Positions 28,954-37,380 of a DNA stretch of 64,000 bases are shown piece after piece. Position 1 is the first letter of the stretch, and the number at the start of each line of letters is the position of its first letter. This stretch comes from AC-32 sp049644305. Lineage in GTDB: Bacteria > Actinomycetota > Thermoleophilia > Gaiellales > Gaiellaceae. The position numbers were made by a program, and so were the translations under genes. Under the pieces are notes generated by a model that worked only from the letters and a program-made list of their open reading frames with translations, was not told the DNA's origin and made no database searches. The stretch lies in assembly GCA_049644305.1 (NCBI GenBank), contig JBARRQ010000008.1:1-64000 (forward strand), read 5' to 3'.

Positions 28954-29409
28954 TCAGCTCCGGGCGTAGCCCGTGAGTCGGTTCCCTGACTGGACAGACG
29001 GGCCGCCGGCGGTCGTCGAGCGCGAGAGCGCCCGCACGATCCAGGTGTTGACGGAGACGCCTTCGCGCGCCGCGGCTGCCTCGATCGCGGTCTTGAGCGC
29101 GTCGGGAAGACGCAGGCTGATGCGAGCCGTCTGGCCCTCCTCAGCTCCGGCGACGGGCGCTTCCGGCTCGTCCCCTACGAAGACGAGCTCGGGGTCCTGC
29201 CCGGACAGCCGGACCTCGACGTGTCCCGTCGGCAGCTTGTCGTTCAGCTCGAGCGCGGCTTCGGAGAGCGCGTCGAGCAGGCGCAGGCCGACGGAGGCCT
29301 GGAGCGTGACGACTAGGCGACCGGCGGCATCCGCCGTCGTCTCGTCGCCCAGCTCCGCGACCGCTGTGAGGTCGGCCTTGAGCGAATCGATGAATCGTTG
29401 TAGCTGCAC
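28954..29409 (-). CDS. RHH-domain (HicB/CopG-like) regulatory protein
   Basis: A 151-residue protein. The N-terminal ~95 residues are acidic with an α/β pattern (LQRFIDSLKADLTAVAEL; GRLVVTLQASVGLRLLDALSEAAL). The last ~50 residues are a ribbon-helix-helix DNA-binding domain (ARISLRLPDALKTAIEAAAAREGVSVNTWIVRAL), as in HicB antitoxins and Arc/CopG regulators. It starts with GTG at 29409, only ~3 bases after the predicted transcription start. It is the first gene of the CxxC/DUF4097/MFS operon. No toxin partner (HicA, ParE or similar) is seen, so autoregulation of this operon is the better guess. Confidence 0.8.
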   Translation of the reverse strand: MQLQRFIDSLKADLTAVAELGDETTADAAGRLVVTLQASVGLRLLDALSEAALELNDKLPTGHVEVRLSGQDPELVFVGDEPEAPVAGAEEGQTARISLRLPDALKTAIEAAAAREGVSVNTWIVRALSRSTTAGGPSVQSGNRLTGYARS

Positions 29410-29412
29410 GAC

Positions 29413-29447
29413 GACATCACTATGACATCACTCATGCTGTCTGTCAA
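29413..29447 (-). promoter_or_regulatory. promoter and 11-bp direct-repeat operator of the RHH operon
   Basis: On the minus strand, a perfect -35 TTGACA (29447-29442), a 17-base spacer and -10 CATAGT (29424-29419) predict a start near 29412, three bases before GTG. The transcript is therefore practically leaderless. AGTGATGTC occurs twice at an 11-bp period (29413-29421 and 29424-29432), overlapping the -10 and start site. One-helical-turn direct repeats are typical RHH-protein targets, so autorepression is likely. Confidence 0.7.
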
Positions 29448-29458
29448 GTGTCACCTGA

Positions 29459-29476
29459 GGCATCGCTTGCGATGCC
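29459..29476. terminator. palindromic hairpin downstream of the lytic transglycosylase gene
   Basis: A perfect 8-bp stem (GGCATCGC/GCGATGCC) with a two-base loop lies about 90 bases after the slt-like stop and upstream of the RHH promoter. It has no T-tract, so termination is uncertain. A second GC-rich inverted repeat (GCCGGC) lies nearer the gene at about 29490-29515. Confidence 0.4.
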
Positions 29477-29566
29477 GTTAAGAGACCGCGCCGGCTTGGC
29501 CGGTACGCCGGCCGACGCACAGTTCTAGGTCCCAGTCCGAGTGAGGCGTGATAAGTCGATGGCCGC

Positions 29567-30112
29567 TTAGCCGTAGAGCTGGCGGTGGTAGCCGCGGCGG
29601 TACAACGTCTTCAGGTGCTCGACCCGCTTGACGTAGTGGCGCGTCTCGGAGAACGCGATCCCGGCGCCCTGCGCCCGCCAGCGGTCGACGTTCTCCTGCC
29701 CCGCGTTGTAGGCCGCGAGCGCGGTCCGCTCGTCGCCGTACTTGTCCATCAGGTGGCGTAGGTACCAGGCGCCGTAGCGAACGTTGATCTCGGGGTTGTC
29801 GAGATCGGCCACGCGGAAGCGGGAGCCGCCGGTGTGGACCGCGATTCCCTTCGCGGTGTCCGGGAGCAGCTGCATCAACCCGATCGCGCCGGAGCTCGAG
29901 CGCGCGTGCGCGCGGAACTTGCTCTCCTGGTAGATGACGGCCGCGAGCAACGCCGGGTCGAGCCGGTAGTTCCGCGCGTGGCCGCGCACGATCGTCTCGT
30001 AGCGGAGCGGGTACCAGATCCGCACCCACCAGCCGGGCTCCGTCGAGTGCACGTACGCGAACCCGCCGCCGAGGGCCGCGCCGACGACCAGAACGGCGAG
30101 GAGCTTCTTCAC
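29567..30112 (-). CDS. lytic transglycosylase (SLT domain), membrane-anchored
   Basis: A 181-residue peptidoglycan lytic transglycosylase. An N-terminal hydrophobic segment (KKLLAVLVVGAALGGGFAYV) anchors or exports it. The SLT domain follows with catalytic Glu in YQESKF, GLMQLLP, INVRYGAWYL and the AYNAG motif. Its start overlaps the coaE stop (ATGA). It cleaves the MurNAc-GlcNAc bond; a role in cell-wall remodelling is expected. Confidence 0.9.
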   Translation of the reverse strand: MKKLLAVLVVGAALGGGFAYVHSTEPGWWVRIWYPLRYETIVRGHARNYRLDPALLAAVIYQESKFRAHARSSSGAIGLMQLLPDTAKGIAVHTGGSRFRVADLDNPEINVRYGAWYLRHLMDKYGDERTALAAYNAGQENVDRWRAQGAGIAFSETRHYVKRVEHLKTLYRRGYHRQLYG

Positions 30113-30696
30113 TTGACGAGGTCGTTCATGACGCCGGCCACGAACTCGTCGAGCTCCTCGAGCGAGCCGTCGTTGACGTAGACGTAGTCGGCCCGGCTCG
30201 CCTTCTCCTCGTCCGGGAGCAGGCGAGGCTCACGCGGCTCAGGGGGCACCTGAGCCCGCGAGGCCCGCACTTCGGCCGGTGCTGTCACGACGACGACGGT
30301 GTCGAACCTATTCTCGCCGCCGACTTCGTAGAGAAGCGGCACCTCGGTCACGCACACTGCGGGCGGATTCGGCAGACGTCCCAGCTGCTCGCGCCACTCC
30401 AGATACTCCCGGACGACCCGGGGATGGAGCAGCCGCTCGAGCCAGTCGAGGTCGTCGCGATTAGGAAAGACGAGCTCCGCGATGGCGTTGCGGTCGATCT
30501 GGCCGGCCTCGTCGAGAATCCTCTCTCCGAACTTCTCGAGCAGCGCCGCGCGAACCTCCTCGTCCTCGCGCAAGAGGCGGTGGACGATCGCGTCGCTCGA
30601 GACGGTCGCGGCGCCGTGGCGCGCGAAGGCTGCCAGCGCCTCGCTCTTCCCGGCTCCGATGCCGCCCGTGATGGCGACGGCCAGCGGGCGCACCAT
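30109..30696 (-). CDS. coaE: dephospho-CoA kinase
   Basis: Last step of coenzyme A synthesis, phosphorylating the 3' hydroxyl of dephospho-CoA. The 195-residue protein shows P-loop GGIGAGKSEAL near residue 11, the SSDAIVHRLL segment and the LID/CoA region with the VTEVPLLYEVG motif. ATG at 30696 is chosen; the open frame upstream of it is intergenic. The stop overlaps the lytic transglycosylase start. It lies downstream of rpsA. Confidence 0.95.
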   Translation of the reverse strand: MVRPLAVAITGGIGAGKSEALAAFARHGAATVSSDAIVHRLLREDEEVRAALLEKFGERILDEAGQIDRNAIAELVFPNRDDLDWLERLLHPRVVREYLEWREQLGRLPNPPAVCVTEVPLLYEVGGENRFDTVVVVTAPAEVRASRAQVPPEPREPRLLPDEEKASRADYVYVNDGSLEELDEFVAGVMNDLVK

Positions 30697-30808
30697 CAGA
30701 GGCCAGCTCGGCAGGAGGGGAACGTCGTTCTGCACCCCAAACGGTGCGCGAGACGGCCGCGCCGGCAAAGCCGACCCGGCCTCCTTGGTCGGCGTCGCAA
30801 GCGAACGC

Positions 30809-32287
30809 CTAGTCGGGCGGCGCCGGCGCTTCGCCTTCCGAGTCGCCGGGGCCCGGCGTCTCGGGAGCTTCCTGGTCGGCCTCGATGCTCGCGTCGAGCT
30901 CCTCGGGACTCATCTCGGCGAACGGCTCTTCCGGCGCCGGCTCCGCCGCAGTTTCGGTCTCGGCTTCGGCTACGGGTGCCTCGAGAGCCGCCTCCTCGGC
31001 GGCCGGCAGCTCCTGCGGAGGTGCCTCCGCCGCGGTGTCGGCTTCGGCCACAGGTGTTTCGAGACCCGCCTCCACCGGCTCCCCGGCCTCGGGAAACACC
31101 TCCTCCGAGAGATCGAGGTTCGGTGTGCCTTCGACCGCCTCGGAATCGTCGGCGCGCTGCGTGACGCCGCCGCCCTCGACGCGCTTGAGTGAGAGCGACA
31201 GCCGCCGCCGCTCGGCGTCCACCTCGATGATCTTCGCGCTCACGAGATCGCCCTGCGAAACGACTTCGCGCGGGTTCTCGACGTGGTGCTGAGCCAGCTC
31301 GGAGATGTGGACCAGCCCCTCCACTCCGGGCATGATCTCGACGAAAGCCCCGAAGGTGACCACCTTCGTCACCTTGCCCTCGACGGTGTCGCCTTCCTGG
31401 TACTGCTCGAGCACCTGCTGCCAGGGGTCGGACTGGGTTTGCTTGAGGCCGAGCGAGATGCGCTGACGCTCGCGGTCGATGTCGAGCACCTTGACCTTTA
31501 CGTCCTGGCCGATCTCGAGGACCTCGGACGGATGGTTGACGTGGCTCCAGGAGAGCTCGGAGATGTGGATCAGCCCGTCCATCCCGTCGAGGTCGACGAA
31601 GGCGCCGAAGTCGACGATGTTCGAGATCTGTCCGTCGACGACGTCGCCCGGATTCAGGCGGTCGAGAATCTGCTGCCGCTGCTCCTTGCGCTCGTCCTCG
31701 AGCACGGCGCGGCGAGAGAGCACGACGTTGTTCCGTGAGCGGTTGAGCTCGATCACCTTGCAGCGAAGCTCCTGGCCCAGGAACTCGTCCAGGTCCTGCA
31801 CGCGGCGGATGTCGACCAGCGAGGCGGGCAAGAAGCCCCGCACGCCGAGGTCGAGGATTAGGCCGCCCTTCACGACCTCGATCACCCTGCCGTCGACCGG
31901 CTCTCCGGACTCTGCGGCCCTCTCGATCGCCTTCCAGGCCATCTCGAAGCGGGCGCGCTTCTTGGACAGGATCAGACGGCCCTCGGCGTCCTCTTTCGTC
32001 AGTACGAGCGCGTCGACCTCGTCGCCGAGGCTCACCTCGTCTGCGGGGTTCACGGAGCGCCGGATCGACAGCTCCGCGACCGGGATCACGCCTTCGGACT
32101 TGTAGCCGATGTCGACGAGCACCTCGTCTTTGTCCACGCGGACGACCGTGCCGTGAACGACCTCGCCCTCGTTGATCGTCGGAAAGGTCGCGTCGTAGTC
32201 GGGGACGCGCCGGCCGTCCTCCGTCGTCGTCCAGACGCCGGCTTCGTCGAGCTGCTGCTCCTGTCTATCTACTGTTTCGTTGGCCAT
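30809..32287 (-). CDS. rpsA: 30S ribosomal protein S1
   Basis: The 492-residue protein contains four S1 RNA-binding domains, starting near residues 38, 123, 210 and 295. Each shows the GxVxxVxxxGxxVxxxG.xGxxHxSE pattern, the last two being the strongest. From about residue 385 it continues as an unusually long acidic, Glu/Pro/Ala-rich tail of ~105 residues. Four-domain S1 proteins are typical of Gram-positive and actinobacterial lineages. ATG at 32287 is the start, and a TATACT-like -10 lies at 32301-32306, giving a short leader. Confidence 0.95.
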   Translation of the reverse strand: MANETVDRQEQQLDEAGVWTTTEDGRRVPDYDATFPTINEGEVVHGTVVRVDKDEVLVDIGYKSEGVIPVAELSIRRSVNPADEVSLGDEVDALVLTKEDAEGRLILSKKRARFEMAWKAIERAAESGEPVDGRVIEVVKGGLILDLGVRGFLPASLVDIRRVQDLDEFLGQELRCKVIELNRSRNNVVLSRRAVLEDERKEQRQQILDRLNPGDVVDGQISNIVDFGAFVDLDGMDGLIHISELSWSHVNHPSEVLEIGQDVKVKVLDIDRERQRISLGLKQTQSDPWQQVLEQYQEGDTVEGKVTKVVTFGAFVEIMPGVEGLVHISELAQHHVENPREVVSQGDLVSAKIIEVDAERRRLSLSLKRVEGGGVTQRADDSEAVEGTPNLDLSEEVFPEAGEPVEAGLETPVAEADTAAEAPPQELPAAEEAALEAPVAEAETETAAEPAPEEPFAEMSPEELDASIEADQEAPETPGPGDSEGEAPAPPD

Positions 32288-32369
32288 CAAGAAGGCGGTC
32301 AGTATAGCCGTGGGCCTGTAAAAGACCTTTGGCATTTGCCGAGTTTGCGCCGCGGGAGAGAGAGGCGCG

Positions 32370-33188
32370 CTAGTCGCTTGCTACGTCGCGGCGGAGGAAG
32401 ACGAGATACGCGGGAAACAGCGTCGCGGCGATGTAGAGCGAGCAAACCCAGAGCGCCCGGATCACGGGAGCCCAGTCAGCAGGGGTGCGCAGAAATCCGT
32501 GCCATGCCTCGAATTGCGTGCCGAGCAAGTACGGACGGAAGCTCTCGGTCCCGGGAAGCACGCCGAGCAACTGCATCAACAGCGCAAACATGAGCGACCC
32601 GACCACTGAGGCGGCGCTGTTCCGCGTCACCGTTGAGAGCAGCAGGCCGAATGACGCGATCCCGGCCAGCGGCAGCGAGTAGACGGCGAGGCTTGCGACG
32701 AGAAGGGCCAGGCCGTGCCCGGCCGACACTTTCGTTCCGGACAACGACGTCAACGGGTGGAAGCCCCACGCGATGCTGCCTGCCGCAAGACCGACGAGCC
32801 CCATCGCGAACACGACCACAGCCGTGTACGTCAATGCGGCCAGCACCTTGCCGGCGAAGACCTGACCTCGCTCGCGTGATCGCGTGAGAATCGTCTTGAG
32901 CGTGTCGTTGTGGCTCTCCGACGCAACGATGTCACCCGCAACGAGCGCAGTTATCAGCGGGAGACCCCAGATCGACATGAAGAACAGAACGACGAACGGC
33001 ACCGCAAGGCCCGTGTCACGGATGTACCGGCCGAGCGGCACTTCGTTGGGCCCGCCCGTTTGGAGGACGAGCACGACGACGAAGATGATCGGGACGAGCA
33101 CGGCGGAGATCAAGCCCAGGTACGTGCGCTTCTGGGCGAGCAGCTTCGCTATCTCCCACTCGTAGACGCTCCCGACTGCGGCGATCAT
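32370..33188 (-). CDS. ABC-2 type permease of the RR-HK-LolA module
   Basis: A 272-residue membrane protein with six hydrophobic segments, starting with ATG at 33188 that overlaps the ATPase stop (ATGA). The opening YEWEIAKLLAQKRTYLGL and the ESHNDTLKTILTRSRERGQVFAGKV loop are typical of ABC-2 exporters. It is the last gene of a five-gene string beginning with the response regulator at 37342. Antimicrobial or envelope-component export is a plausible role. Confidence 0.87.
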   Translation of the reverse strand: MIAAVGSVYEWEIAKLLAQKRTYLGLISAVLVPIIFVVVLVLQTGGPNEVPLGRYIRDTGLAVPFVVLFFMSIWGLPLITALVAGDIVASESHNDTLKTILTRSRERGQVFAGKVLAALTYTAVVVFAMGLVGLAAGSIAWGFHPLTSLSGTKVSAGHGLALLVASLAVYSLPLAGIASFGLLLSTVTRNSAASVVGSLMFALLMQLLGVLPGTESFRPYLLGTQFEAWHGFLRTPADWAPVIRALWVCSLYIAATLFPAYLVFLRRDVASD

Positions 33189-34123
33189 GCGACCGCCTCC
33201 CCCACGCCGGCCTCGGCCTCTTCGGTCAGGCCCAGGAAGAGCTCTTCCAGGCTCGCCCGCTGGGGAACGAGCGCGGTGACGGCGATCCTCGCCTGGCCGA
33301 GCGCGATCGACAGCGCGGCGACGGCGTCCTCCTCCGCCTGAAAACGAACCTCTCCGTCGACCGACGAGACCTCGTGGATCCCGGCCTGCCCAAGACACAG
33401 CGCCTTTGCGCGCTCGAGCTCGGGCGACCGCAGCTGGTAGCCGGTCGTGGCCGTGGCGAGGAGGTCCCGGAGCTGTCCCTCGTAGAGGATTCGCCCCTTG
33501 CGGATGATCGCCACGCGGTTGCACAGCTCCTCGACCTCGCCCAGGAGGTGGCTCGAGAGCAGGACCGTGATCTCCTGCGCCGCAAGACGGCGGACGAGAT
33601 CGCGCATGTCGCGCATGCCGGCCGGGTCCAGGCCGGTGGTCGGCTCGTCCAGCAGCAGCAGCTTGGGAGCGCGTAGGAGCGCCGCGGCGATCCCGAGGCG
33701 CTGGCGCATCCCGTGTGAATAGCCACCGACCTTGTCGTTCGCGCGATCGCGCAACTCGACGACCTCGAGCAACTCTTCGATTCGGGAGCGCGAGTCGCCG
33801 TCGTCATAGGACGCCAGAAGGCGCAGGTTGCGACGGGCAGAGAGGTAGGGATAGAAGGTGGGCCCCTCGACGAATCCTGCAACGCCGTCCAGCGCGGCCG
33901 CGCCGTCGACCTGCGGGTCGCGGCCGAAGAGCTCGATTGAGCCCGCCGTGGGCCGGATGAGCCCGAGAAGCATGCGCAGCGAGGTCGTCTTCCCTGCCCC
34001 GTTCGGGCCGAGGTAGCCGAAGACGTCCCCGGCCTCCACGGTCAGGTCGACTTGATCGACGGCGACGAGCTTTCCGTAGACCTTGATGAGGCCGCGTGCC
34101 GCGACCGGAGTCGGTCCGCTCAC
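33185..34123 (-). CDS. ABC transporter ATP-binding protein of the RR-HK-LolA module
   Basis: A 312-residue ATPase. Walker A is GPNGAGKTTSLRM, the signature is YSHGMRQRLGIAA, Walker B is LLLLDEPTTGLDP and the switch His is in SSHLLGEVE. A C-terminal extension with ASLEELFLGL resembles BcrA/bacitracin-type exporters. GTG at 34123 overlaps the LolA-like gene's stop (GTGA). The longer upstream frame has no support. Confidence 0.9.
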   Translation of the reverse strand: MSGPTPVAARGLIKVYGKLVAVDQVDLTVEAGDVFGYLGPNGAGKTTSLRMLLGLIRPTAGSIELFGRDPQVDGAAALDGVAGFVEGPTFYPYLSARRNLRLLASYDDGDSRSRIEELLEVVELRDRANDKVGGYSHGMRQRLGIAAALLRAPKLLLLDEPTTGLDPAGMRDMRDLVRRLAAQEITVLLSSHLLGEVEELCNRVAIIRKGRILYEGQLRDLLATATTGYQLRSPELERAKALCLGQAGIHEVSSVDGEVRFQAEEDAVAALSIALGQARIAVTALVPQRASLEELFLGLTEEAEAGVGEAVA

Positions 34124-35307
34124 TTCAGCTCGCGTGCGGCGGCCTCGGCACCTGCCGGCGGCACCGAGCCGGCGAGCACGAACGCGACCCCACCGCGGCT
34201 CCAACTGAGGACTGTCCCGAGCTGCGTCGCGAGCTCGTGCCCAGTCGCGCCGGCGATGGAGACACTCGGCAGGCTTCCGAGCATGCCGTTCCCGCTCTGG
34301 GCGTCGGCCTTTCGCTCGACGACGACGATCGCGCCGAGCCCGTGGCCGTAGACGAGCAGTGCCGCCGTCGAGCCCGAGCCGCCTACGAGACGCGCGTCCT
34401 GGCGCGGCAACCCGACCAGCGTGTCGGGAGCGATGACCGGGAAGCCCGCCTTGCTCTCGACCGCCTTCAGGCCGTTCACGCTCACGTGCGCGCCTTTCTG
34501 ATGGTGCCGGCTTCGACCGAGCGAGCCCAGGTCGACCACCTTCGCGTCAGCCGGAGGCGATACCTCGACGTCGCTGGACGCGACAGCGCCGTAGGAGATC
34601 TTGGTCGCTTTGAGCTGGAGAACAGGCGAGGAGGCTCCCTGCGCGTAGATGCCGATCCTCAGCGGCACCCCGCTCACGGCGTCCCAGGCGAGCTCGCCTG
34701 CGCCGAGTAGCCCTCCGTCGTGCTTCGGCGACAGGCGCACCGTGTAGGCCGCGTGGTTCGCGACGTCGCTGGGCCGGGCGCCCGAGACGTCGGCGTGGTT
34801 CGACAGCTTCGAGAGAAGGTCGCGGATTCTCGCCAGCGTCGGCCCGCCGGTTCCATCCGTTCCACCGGGCTCTTTCGTGGCGGCCGCGTGCGCCGGCAGT
34901 TTCGCCCGGTACACCGTGTTCGACGATGCGTCGAAGATCGTCACGGCGGTCTGGTTCCACACCACTTGGACATCGCCCGCATTCGACTGCAGCTCGAGAC
35001 GACCCCGGCCGTCGTTCGTCGCCCACAGGCGCCCCGAGGCCCCGGTCATGAGCGCCGAGCCGAGATTGCCCGCCAGGGCACCGGACGGAAAGAGGTTGTT
35101 CGTGAATTTGATCCGAGCCGTGATCCCCTTCGGGGCCGGGGCGGTGACGGCGTCGTGCAGGGCGTTCGCGAGCGGCTTCGGCGACGGCGTCGGTCCGCCG
35201 CCCCCGCTGGCCGCGACGGCGATCGCGCCGACGGAGCCGGCGAGAGCGGCCACGCCGCCGATCAGAAGTAGCAAGCGCGAAGTGGACAGGGTGCGAAGGA
35301 GCTTCAC
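34120..35307 (-). CDS. LolA/RseB-like secreted or anchored protein
   Basis: A 395-residue protein with an N-terminal hydrophobic segment (SRLLLLIGGVAALAGSVGAIAV), a Gly/Pro-rich linker and a β-rich domain (residues ~60-250). That domain shows DGRGRLELQSNAGDVQVVWNQTAVTIFDASSNTVYRA, as in outer-membrane lipoprotein carrier (LolA) and sigma-regulator RseB folds. The C-terminal region (~280-395) resembles DUF4367-type extensions. GTG at 35307 overlaps the kinase stop. In an organism without an outer membrane this is likely an extracytoplasmic lipid/lipopeptide sensor feeding the kinase or the exporter; this is inference. Confidence 0.72.
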   Translation of the reverse strand: MKLLRTLSTSRLLLLIGGVAALAGSVGAIAVAASGGGGPTPSPKPLANALHDAVTAPAPKGITARIKFTNNLFPSGALAGNLGSALMTGASGRLWATNDGRGRLELQSNAGDVQVVWNQTAVTIFDASSNTVYRAKLPAHAAATKEPGGTDGTGGPTLARIRDLLSKLSNHADVSGARPSDVANHAAYTVRLSPKHDGGLLGAGELAWDAVSGVPLRIGIYAQGASSPVLQLKATKISYGAVASSDVEVSPPADAKVVDLGSLGRSRHHQKGAHVSVNGLKAVESKAGFPVIAPDTLVGLPRQDARLVGGSGSTAALLVYGHGLGAIVVVERKADAQSGNGMLGSLPSVSIAGATGHELATQLGTVLSWSRGGVAFVLAGSVPPAGAEAAARELK

Positions 35308-36683
35308 GGGCGTCCTTTCCGAGACATCCCGGAACTTGTAGCGTCGAACTCTGAGAAACCTCTGAGAGCCGGCAGCTCGATTGTGAAGCGGGAGCCCTCG
35401 ACGAACGCGCGGCCTCCGTGCCGCTCGGCAATCGCACGCACGATCGCGAGCCCGAGACCCGAGCCAGGATCTTCGTGCCCGCCTCGCCAGAACCGCGAAA
35501 AGATGTGCTCGGCCTCTTCCGGGCTCGGGCCCGGCCCCTCGTCCTCGACAGAGAGCTGCGCCATGCCGTCGACGCGGCGCGCAGTAAGAGTGATTTCGCC
35601 GCCGCTGGGGCCGTAGAGCTCGGCGTTCTCGATCAGGTTGACCAGCGCCCGCTCGAGTGCCGCGCGGTCGCCGCGCACCGCCACGGGATCGAGCCGCCGC
35701 ACGACGCGGCCGTTCCCGCGGGTCGCCGCCTCGGCCAGCTCGTCGAGGCGGATGAGCTCTGTAGGCGGCTCTGCTGATTCCTCCCAGGAGACAGCCAGCA
35801 GGTCGTCTGCAAGCCGCGCCAGCCGCTGCGCGTCTGCCTGCAACTCGCCCACGAGCTCGGTCGTCGCCCCGTGACGAGCGAGGTAGGCGACGTTTCCGCG
35901 CAGCGCAGTAAGCGGGGTACGGAGCTCGTGTGAGGCATCCGCGAGGAACCGGCGCTCGGCGTCACGCGAGCGCTCGAGGCTGGCGAGCATCTCGTTCAGC
36001 GTCGCCGCAAGCCGCCCGACCTCGTCGCGGGCCTCGGGCTGCGGTAGCCGCCGGCGAGGATCGCCGGTGCGCTCGACCTCTGCAGCCGCCTCGGCCAGCC
36101 TCCCAAGCGGTCGCAGGGCCCTCGATATCAGCACGGCGACGGCCGCGCCGGCCAGAACTGCGGCGCCCAGGGCGGCCACGAGCACGAACGCGTGCAAGCT
36201 CGCGAGCGTGTCGCGGAGGTCACGTGTGGATCCCGCGACGACGACGGCGCCGCCGGCGGCCGGCCCGCCCACCTCGGCCAGCGGCGCCGTGTACGCGCGA
36301 AGGTGATCGCCGCCGAGCTCGAGGTTCGAGTAGCCGGAGAGTCCGGCCGTGATCGCCCGCCGGAGCGATTCCCCGGCGGGAAGCACCCGGCCGCCGAGAG
36401 CCAGCGACCGGGCAACGATGCGCATGTGGCGATCGACCACCTCCACCGACAGCTGCGTGCCGCCGAGCGGTGCGTCGAGCGCGCCGGGTGTAGTCAGGAC
36501 GGCCGGCGCCGACGCCGCGAGCTGCGCCGTCTCGACGGCTCGCTGCCGCAACGTGCGATCGAGTGAGCGATGGAGATGCCGCGACACCAGCACGTCGACG
36601 CCTATGCCGACCACGGCGACGGCGAGCAGGATGGCGATCGCCGCGGCCGCAACGGAGCGAACACGGAGCGACGCGCCGGTCAT
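35304..36683 (-). CDS. membrane sensor histidine kinase
   Basis: A 459-residue kinase with two transmembrane segments (about residues 9-33 and 163-187) bracketing a ~130-residue extracytoplasmic sensor. HAMP, the H-box FLADASHELRTPLTALRGN, the N-box NLIENAELYGPSG, and ATP-lid motifs EDEGPGPSPEE and GSGLGLAIV follow. Its start overlaps the response-regulator stop (ATGA). The sensor region shows no recognised ligand domain. Confidence 0.93.
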   Translation of the reverse strand: MTGASLRVRSVAAAAIAILLAVAVVGIGVDVLVSRHLHRSLDRTLRQRAVETAQLAASAPAVLTTPGALDAPLGGTQLSVEVVDRHMRIVARSLALGGRVLPAGESLRRAITAGLSGYSNLELGGDHLRAYTAPLAEVGGPAAGGAVVVAGSTRDLRDTLASLHAFVLVAALGAAVLAGAAVAVLISRALRPLGRLAEAAAEVERTGDPRRRLPQPEARDEVGRLAATLNEMLASLERSRDAERRFLADASHELRTPLTALRGNVAYLARHGATTELVGELQADAQRLARLADDLLAVSWEESAEPPTELIRLDELAEAATRGNGRVVRRLDPVAVRGDRAALERALVNLIENAELYGPSGGEITLTARRVDGMAQLSVEDEGPGPSPEEAEHIFSRFWRGGHEDPGSGLGLAIVRAIAERHGGRAFVEGSRFTIELPALRGFSEFDATSSGMSRKGRP

Positions 36684-37342
36684 CGGAGGACGAAGCCCGT
36701 GCCGTACACGGTCTCGATCAGAGCGGGCTCTCCGAGCTTTCGGCGGAGGTACGACACGTAACGGTCGATCGTGTTCAGGCTGGCCCCGCCCGGGCCGCCC
36801 CAGATCCGCTCGAGCGCGAGCTGGCGCGTCACGACCTGGCGCCGATTCCTGAGCAGCAGCTCGAGCAGATCGGCCTCGCGGGCGCTCAGCTGGATGACCC
36901 GCCCGGCACGCTCGGCTTGGCGCGAACGAAGGTCGAACACGAGATCTCCATAGGCGAGGAGATCTTCCGGCTCCCCTCCGCGCCGCAGAAGCGCCCGCAC
37001 ACGCGCCAGGAGCTCTTCGGAGGCGAAGGGCTTCACGAGGTAGTCATCGGCGCCGGCGTCGAGGCCGGCAACGCGGTCCGCCACTTCGCCGCGGGCGGTC
37101 AGCAAGAGAATCGGCAGCCGCAAGCCCTTGTCACGCAGCCTCCTGCAGACGGCGAGGCCGTCAACACCCGGCATGGAGACGTCGAGCACGACGAGGTCCG
37201 GCACCGAGCGTTCGACAGCCGCGAGTGCCGCGCCCCCGTCGGCGCTCGAGTCGACGCCATACCCCTCCGCGATCAGCGTGCGTGCGAGCATCCGCCTGAT
37301 CGGCGGATCGTCGTCAACGACCAGAATCGTGGCCTCGGCCAC
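36680..37342 (-). CDS. OmpR/MprA-family response regulator
   Basis: A 220-residue regulator. The receiver has the acidic pocket DDD, the phospho-acceptor Asp in VVLDVSMPGVDG, the Thr in LLLTARG and Lys in YLVKPF. The C-terminal winged helix (LSAREADLLELLLRNRRQVVTRQLALERIWG, then VSYLRRKLGEP and YGTGFVLR) is OmpR type. GTG at 37342 starts it. It is the first gene of the five-gene overlapping module and probably regulates that module; 38 bases separate it from polA upstream. Confidence 0.94.
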   Translation of the reverse strand: MAEATILVVDDDPPIRRMLARTLIAEGYGVDSSADGGAALAAVERSVPDLVVLDVSMPGVDGLAVCRRLRDKGLRLPILLLTARGEVADRVAGLDAGADDYLVKPFASEELLARVRALLRRGGEPEDLLAYGDLVFDLRSRQAERAGRVIQLSAREADLLELLLRNRRQVVTRQLALERIWGGPGGASLNTIDRYVSYLRRKLGEPALIETVYGTGFVLR

Positions 37343-37380
37343 AAGGTGAGGGTAGCCCCGTCACCCTCGAAGGCGGTTGT

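Noticed and set aside
28954..29409. HicAB toxin-antitoxin module
   Set aside because: The RHH protein has no HicA-like or other toxin gene beside it; the neighbours are the CxxC and DUF4097 genes.
34120..35307. True LolA of an outer-membrane lipoprotein pathway
   Set aside because: No Lol components nearby and the genome style is actinobacterial; only the fold resemblance is claimed.
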